Assembly: GCA_030715195.1 (NCBI GenBank)
Contig: JAUYVI010000004.1
Coordinates: forward strand, 270,803 to 334,802
Direction of reading: 5' to 3'
Length of the DNA stretch: 64,000 nucleotides
Origin: Dongia sedimenti
GTDB taxonomy: Bacteria; Pseudomonadota; Alphaproteobacteria; Dongiales; Dongiaceae
Positions within the stretch are counted from its first letter, which is position 1, and the number at the start of each line of letters is the position of its first letter. Of this stretch, positions 57,785-64,000 are shown in pieces. Both the position numbers and the translations under genes were made by a program. Under the pieces are notes generated by a model that was given only the letters and a program-made list of their open reading frames with translations, ran no database searches and was not told the DNA's origin.

Positions 57785-58540
57785 ATGGGGCAAGGCATGG
57801 TTCGCACGAGACTGGGTCTGATCGCACAAAGCACGGCCGCGCTGGTCGCACTGGCCTTCTTCGCAAGCCCCGGCGCGGCCACGACGCTGCCGGTCACCAC
57901 GCAGATCAACGGCCCTTACACTTTGGTGGGGAGCGATGCGGTGGCGATTTCGGCGCCGCCCGCTCTGGGAAGCTCCGGCGCGACCAGCTCCGGTGCCTAT
58001 TTCGATTATCTGTTCGAGTTCTCGATCAGCCAGGACAGTTACATCACCGCGACCGTCGGTCCGGTCGGCGGCTCGGCCTTCTCCGAGATGCATATGCAGT
58101 TCTATGACCAGACGGCGCCGTCGGGTCCGGACGACGACCTCTACACCGGCGGCGACCTGGCCGCGCTGTACACCGACCCCGCCAATCCCAATCCCAACCT
58201 GATCGACACCGGGCCGGACGCGCACTGGACCACGTCGGGCTCGGTCGGCCAGCCTTCAGCCGGAGGACCCGCTTTGCCGAGCGGCGCCGCCGCGGTGCTC
58301 GAGCCGACCGGCTTCGATCAGGCCACCCAGACGCCGTATCACCTGGTTTCGCTGTCCGGAACCTACTTCCTGCGGATCTTCGGCATCCTCGACCCGAGCG
58401 CCACGGAATTTGCGCTCGCGGCCACCATCAGCAGCACGGTGGCGGTGGCGGCGACGCCGATCCCCGCGGCATTGCCGCTGTTCCTCTCCGCGCTCGGCGC
58501 GCTCGGCTTCGCCGCGCGGCGGCGCAAGCCGGCGGCATGA
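57785..58540 (+). CDS. Secreted VPLPA-CTERM sorting-domain protein
   Basis: A 251-residue exported protein. A signal peptide (GLIAQSTAALVALAFFASPGAA) is at the N-terminus. The C-terminus reads TPIPAALPLFLSALGALGFA followed by ARRRK, i.e. a (V/I)P(L/A)P-type CTERM helix and basic tail for exosortase/rhombosortase-like processing. The middle is Gly/Asp/Ser-rich (FDYLFEFSISQDSYITATVG) and may be a beta-sandwich. No exosortase is in the window. ATG 57785 is used; 57797 also fits. Downstream lies an autotransporter gene. Confidence 0.85.
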   Translation: MGQGMVRTRLGLIAQSTAALVALAFFASPGAATTLPVTTQINGPYTLVGSDAVAISAPPALGSSGATSSGAYFDYLFEFSISQDSYITATVGPVGGSAFSEMHMQFYDQTAPSGPDDDLYTGGDLAALYTDPANPNPNLIDTGPDAHWTTSGSVGQPSAGGPALPSGAAAVLEPTGFDQATQTPYHLVSLSGTYFLRIFGILDPSATEFALAATISSTVAVAATPIPAALPLFLSALGALGFAARRRKPAA

Positions 58541-58626
58541 TCCAGCCGACGCGTTTCGCTCGGAGATCGTTCAAACATCAAGCGGGCTGACGGGCAAACA
58601 CGTCACCCGCCACAGGGGGCAGTTCG

Positions 58627-61413
58627 GTGCGAATTTATCACCGCATGGTGTGGCGGATGCTTTTCGCATCCGCCATCGCCACAGGCATGCTGTTGCGTAT
58701 CGGTGCGGCCCAGGCCGAAGACGTCAACATCGCCGCCAGCACCAACGACGGCGTCAATCTCGACGGCTTCGCCGGCACGACGGCGTCGATCGCACCGGGC
58801 GTCACCGTGAACAACACCAACGGCAACGCGAATTGCTCCAGCAGCACCTCGGTCTGCGCCTCTACCAAGGCCTGGACGCTGACCAATCAGGGCACGATCG
58901 GGCCGAACCCGACGGGCAACGGCGTCCGCTTCACCTTCGGCGGGGCGCTGGTCAATTCGGGGTCGGTCTCGAACGCCAATATCAGCATCACCGGCGGCAC
59001 TGGCGCGGTCACCAACCAGGCCGGCGCCAGCATCACCAGCACCACCAACGGCATCAACATCGCGACCTCCGGTGCGCAATTCATCGGAACCGTCAGCAAT
59101 GCCGGCACGATCACCGGCACCGGCAGCGGCGACCTGGTGGCCCTGTTCGGCGGCGGGAGCGTCACCAATCTCGCGACCGGCACGATCTCGGCCAACAACA
59201 GCAGCAACGCGGTCTCGATCTCCGGCGGCACCACGCGGACGGTGACCAACAGCGGCACCATCACCAACACCGGTCCGAGCTTCGCCACCGGCATCCTGAT
59301 TCAGGGCGCCGGGGCCACCAACACGGTCACCAACAATGCGGGTGCCCAGATCGACGGTGGGTTCAACGGCATCTTCACCAGTTCAACGGCGGTGCTCAGC
59401 CTGGACAATGCCGGATCGATCACCTCGACCCGCGGCTCCGCCGTCGAGGCGACCCTGGGCGGCACCCTCACCAACAGCGGGACCATCGCCTCGACCAATT
59501 CCAACGGCATCCTGACCCGCAACACCGCGGCGGCGGAAGTCATCAACAGCGGCACCATCACCGGTGCCGTGAATGCCATCAACTTCACCAATGCCGGCGG
59601 CGGCGCGGTCGGTGCCACGCACACGGTGCGGCTGCGGACCGGCTCGGTGCTGAACGGGAATGTCCTCGGCGGAACCGCCACCGACAATCTGATCCTGGAA
59701 GGAACGGGAACCGAATCGATCGCCAAGTTCTCCAACTTCGAGACCCTGTCGATGACCGGCAGCGACTGGACGCTGACCAACACCGGCACCTTTTCCACCA
59801 GCGCCGCGGTTCAATCCGGCATGCTGCATGTCAACGGGACGCTGACCAGCCCGGCGGTGACCATGGCGGTAGGCGGAACTCTCGCCGGCACCGGCACGAT
59901 CATCGGCACCGTCATCAACAACGGCAATGTCGCACCCGGAAATTCCATCGGCACGCTCAACATCACCGGTCCTTATACCCAGGCCGGCGGATCGACCTTG
60001 ACGGTTGAAGTCGACAGCGGCGGTGCCTCCGACCTGCTGGCGGTGACCGGCGCGGCAACGATTCAACCGAACGCCACCGTCAGCGTGCTCGCTGCACCCG
60101 GCACCTACACCGTCGGCACGCGCAGCACCATCCTGACCGCGTCCGGCGGCGTGACCGGCACCTATGACACGCTCACCGACAACGCGGCCTTCGTCGATTT
60201 CGCGCTCGCCTATGATGCCAACAATGTCTTCCTCGACGTGCTGACCAGTTCGGTTGCCTTTGCCAGCGTGGCCGAGACGCCGAACCAGGCGGCGGCGGGC
60301 GGCGCGGTCGACAGCCTCGATGCCGGCAACGGCGTCAAGACCGCGGTCTTCGGCCTGACCGAAGCGCAGGCGCGCGAGGCTTTCGACCTGTTGTCCGGCG
60401 AGATCTATGCCAGCACCAAGGGGCTGCTGTTCACCCAGAGCGAGAGCCTGCGCAACGCGCTGGACGATCGCCTGCTCCAGCCGGGCGGTGCCGAAGCGAC
60501 CTCGGTCGGCACCTCGCAACTGACGTTCAGCTTCGCGCCGGGCGGCGCATCCTGCACGGCCGCCTCCTGCGCGATGAACGCGGCGCCCGTTCTGACCGCC
60601 TGGGCGCGGGCCCTGGGCAGCTGGGGCAGCGCGGATGGCGACGGCAACGCCGGATCGGCCAGGAGCGAAACCGCCGGCATGCTGGCCGGCGCCGATGCGA
60701 CCTTCGACGAGCGCTGGCGCATCGGGATCGCGGCCGGCTACAGCCATACCGGAGTCGATGTGGATTCCCGCGCCTCCACAGCATCGATCGACAGCTATCA
60801 CCTCGCGGCCTATGGCGGTTTTTATCAAGGACCCTTCTCGGCGCACCTGGGTGCGACCTATTCCTTCCACGACATCGACACCGAGCGGCATGTCGAATTT
60901 CCCGGCTTTTCCGAACGGGTCGATGCCGATGCCGCGGCGCGCAGCGCCCAGGCATTCGGCGAGATCGGCTATGACATCCATCTCGGCGCGGCCATGATCC
61001 AACCGACCGCGGGCCTGAGCTATGTCAACATCGACAGCGATCATTTCGACGAGGGTGACGGTGCGGCGGCCTTGCGGGCCGGAGACGAGAGCGATGATCT
61101 GCTGTTCTCCAGCATCGGCTTCCGGGCGGCCATGGTCACGCAAGCCTTCAACATGCCGCTGCGCCTGCACGGCATGCTTGGCTGGCGCCATGCCTATGGC
61201 GACACCACCCTGGAAAGCCGGCTGGAATTCAGCGACGGCAGCTCGGCCTTCACCGTGAGCGGCACGCCGATCGCGCGCAACGCCGCGCTGATCGAAGCCG
61301 GCGCCGATCTCGACCTCACCGGCAACCTCACGGTCGGCCTATCCTATGCCGGCCAGATCGCCGCCGATTCGCGCGAGAACGCGGTCCGCGCGGACGCGCG
61401 CCTGCGATTCTGA
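58627..61413 (+). CDS. Autotransporter (type Va secretion) with Asn/Gly/Thr-rich passenger
   Basis: A 928-residue surface protein. The signal peptide ends with GAAQA before Glu-Asp. The passenger (to about residue 560) has beta-helix repeats rich in NSGTI, TNTGTF and SGGTTRTVTNSGTIT-like units. It then has an autotransporter-associated segment (GTLAGTGTIIGTVINNGNVA, PGNSIGTLNI, YTQAGGSTLTVEVD). The last 270 residues are a beta-barrel ending in the required Phe (ADARLRF). Translocates its passenger to the cell surface; adhesion is a common role. The start is GTG at 58627 with GGGGG upstream; ATG 58645 is also in frame. Confidence 0.92.
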   Translation: MRIYHRMVWRMLFASAIATGMLLRIGAAQAEDVNIAASTNDGVNLDGFAGTTASIAPGVTVNNTNGNANCSSSTSVCASTKAWTLTNQGTIGPNPTGNGVRFTFGGALVNSGSVSNANISITGGTGAVTNQAGASITSTTNGINIATSGAQFIGTVSNAGTITGTGSGDLVALFGGGSVTNLATGTISANNSSNAVSISGGTTRTVTNSGTITNTGPSFATGILIQGAGATNTVTNNAGAQIDGGFNGIFTSSTAVLSLDNAGSITSTRGSAVEATLGGTLTNSGTIASTNSNGILTRNTAAAEVINSGTITGAVNAINFTNAGGGAVGATHTVRLRTGSVLNGNVLGGTATDNLILEGTGTESIAKFSNFETLSMTGSDWTLTNTGTFSTSAAVQSGMLHVNGTLTSPAVTMAVGGTLAGTGTIIGTVINNGNVAPGNSIGTLNITGPYTQAGGSTLTVEVDSGGASDLLAVTGAATIQPNATVSVLAAPGTYTVGTRSTILTASGGVTGTYDTLTDNAAFVDFALAYDANNVFLDVLTSSVAFASVAETPNQAAAGGAVDSLDAGNGVKTAVFGLTEAQAREAFDLLSGEIYASTKGLLFTQSESLRNALDDRLLQPGGAEATSVGTSQLTFSFAPGGASCTAASCAMNAAPVLTAWARALGSWGSADGDGNAGSARSETAGMLAGADATFDERWRIGIAAGYSHTGVDVDSRASTASIDSYHLAAYGGFYQGPFSAHLGATYSFHDIDTERHVEFPGFSERVDADAAARSAQAFGEIGYDIHLGAAMIQPTAGLSYVNIDSDHFDEGDGAAALRAGDESDDLLFSSIGFRAAMVTQAFNMPLRLHGMLGWRHAYGDTTLESRLEFSDGSSAFTVSGTPIARNAALIEAGADLDLTGNLTVGLSYAGQIAADSRENAVRADARLRF

Positions 61414-61415
61414 GC

Positions 61416-64000
<2,585 letters not shown>

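Noticed and set aside
59383..61191. 602-codon open frame on the minus strand opposite the autotransporter
   Set aside because: Low-complexity Gly/Arg-rich product; the plus-strand autotransporter has a signal peptide, repeats and terminal Phe.

Overview
The window is high-GC chromosomal DNA, densely coding on both strands. The gene families point to an alphaproteobacterium, most likely of the Rhodospirillales type: ClpS, LepA, PheST, a leucine-catabolism cluster next to a fused indolepyruvate-type ferredoxin oxidoreductase, DUF6429, and REP-like repeats of the GTCATCCCCGG kind. This placement is inferred from gene content only. There is no rRNA, no phage, no intact insertion sequence and no CRISPR array.

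Layout. 1-5.8 kb: KipI/PxpBC-type carboxyltransferase subunits, the biotin transporter BioY, an orphan form-II CoxL-like molybdopterin subunit and an aspartoacylase-like M14 hydrolase. 5.8-17.7 kb: acyl-CoA and leucine degradation. A fused 2-oxoacid:ferredoxin oxidoreductase and isovaleryl-CoA dehydrogenase form one operon; methylcrotonyl-CoA carboxylase beta, methylglutaconyl-CoA hydratase, methylcrotonyl-CoA carboxylase alpha, HMG-CoA lyase and an AMP-dependent acyl-CoA ligase diverge from it. 18-21.3 kb: an SDR followed six bases later by a bacterial pepsin-like aspartic protease, a cupin plus carboxymuconolactone-decarboxylase pair, and clpS. 21.5-31.3 kb: a tightly packed catabolic operon with a GntR regulator, a polyamine-type ABC transporter, an RraA-like protein, an HpcH/HpaI aldolase, an AruI-like ThDP decarboxylase and a NylB-like serine hydrolase, followed by an aldo-keto reductase.

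31.3-43 kb: tRNA-Ser(GGA) with a probable terminator, a hybrid histidine kinase whose membrane domain matches the plant and cyanobacterial ethylene-binding domain, several small or secreted proteins, a second NylB-like hydrolase, DsbA/FrnE and AhpC-like thiol proteins, an MFS transporter, and a sugar oxidoreductase/isomerase pair. 43.3-48.3 kb is the least ordinary stretch: DUF6429, decayed antitoxin-type genes, aqpZ between two identical direct repeats, a Fic protein with palindromes upstream, an antitoxin stub, and about 1 kb of non-coding mosaic repeats built on an 18-bp motif with an exact-period 190-bp tandem duplication.

48.3-64 kb: a double-PAS histidine kinase, Sel1-repeat protein, cysteine-less AhpD-like protein, Tat-exported beta carbonic anhydrase, NYN-LOTUS protein with a small upstream gene, lepA, an EamA transporter, a HTH-TM-TPR protein, a VPLPA-CTERM secreted protein, an autotransporter, pheT and the 3' end of pheS.

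The observations most worth following are the pepsin homologue, the ethylene-receptor-like kinase, the repeat mosaic at 47.4-48.2 kb and the uncharacterised polyamine/guanidino-type catabolic operon. All function calls rest on reading motifs and family resemblance; no database search was run.
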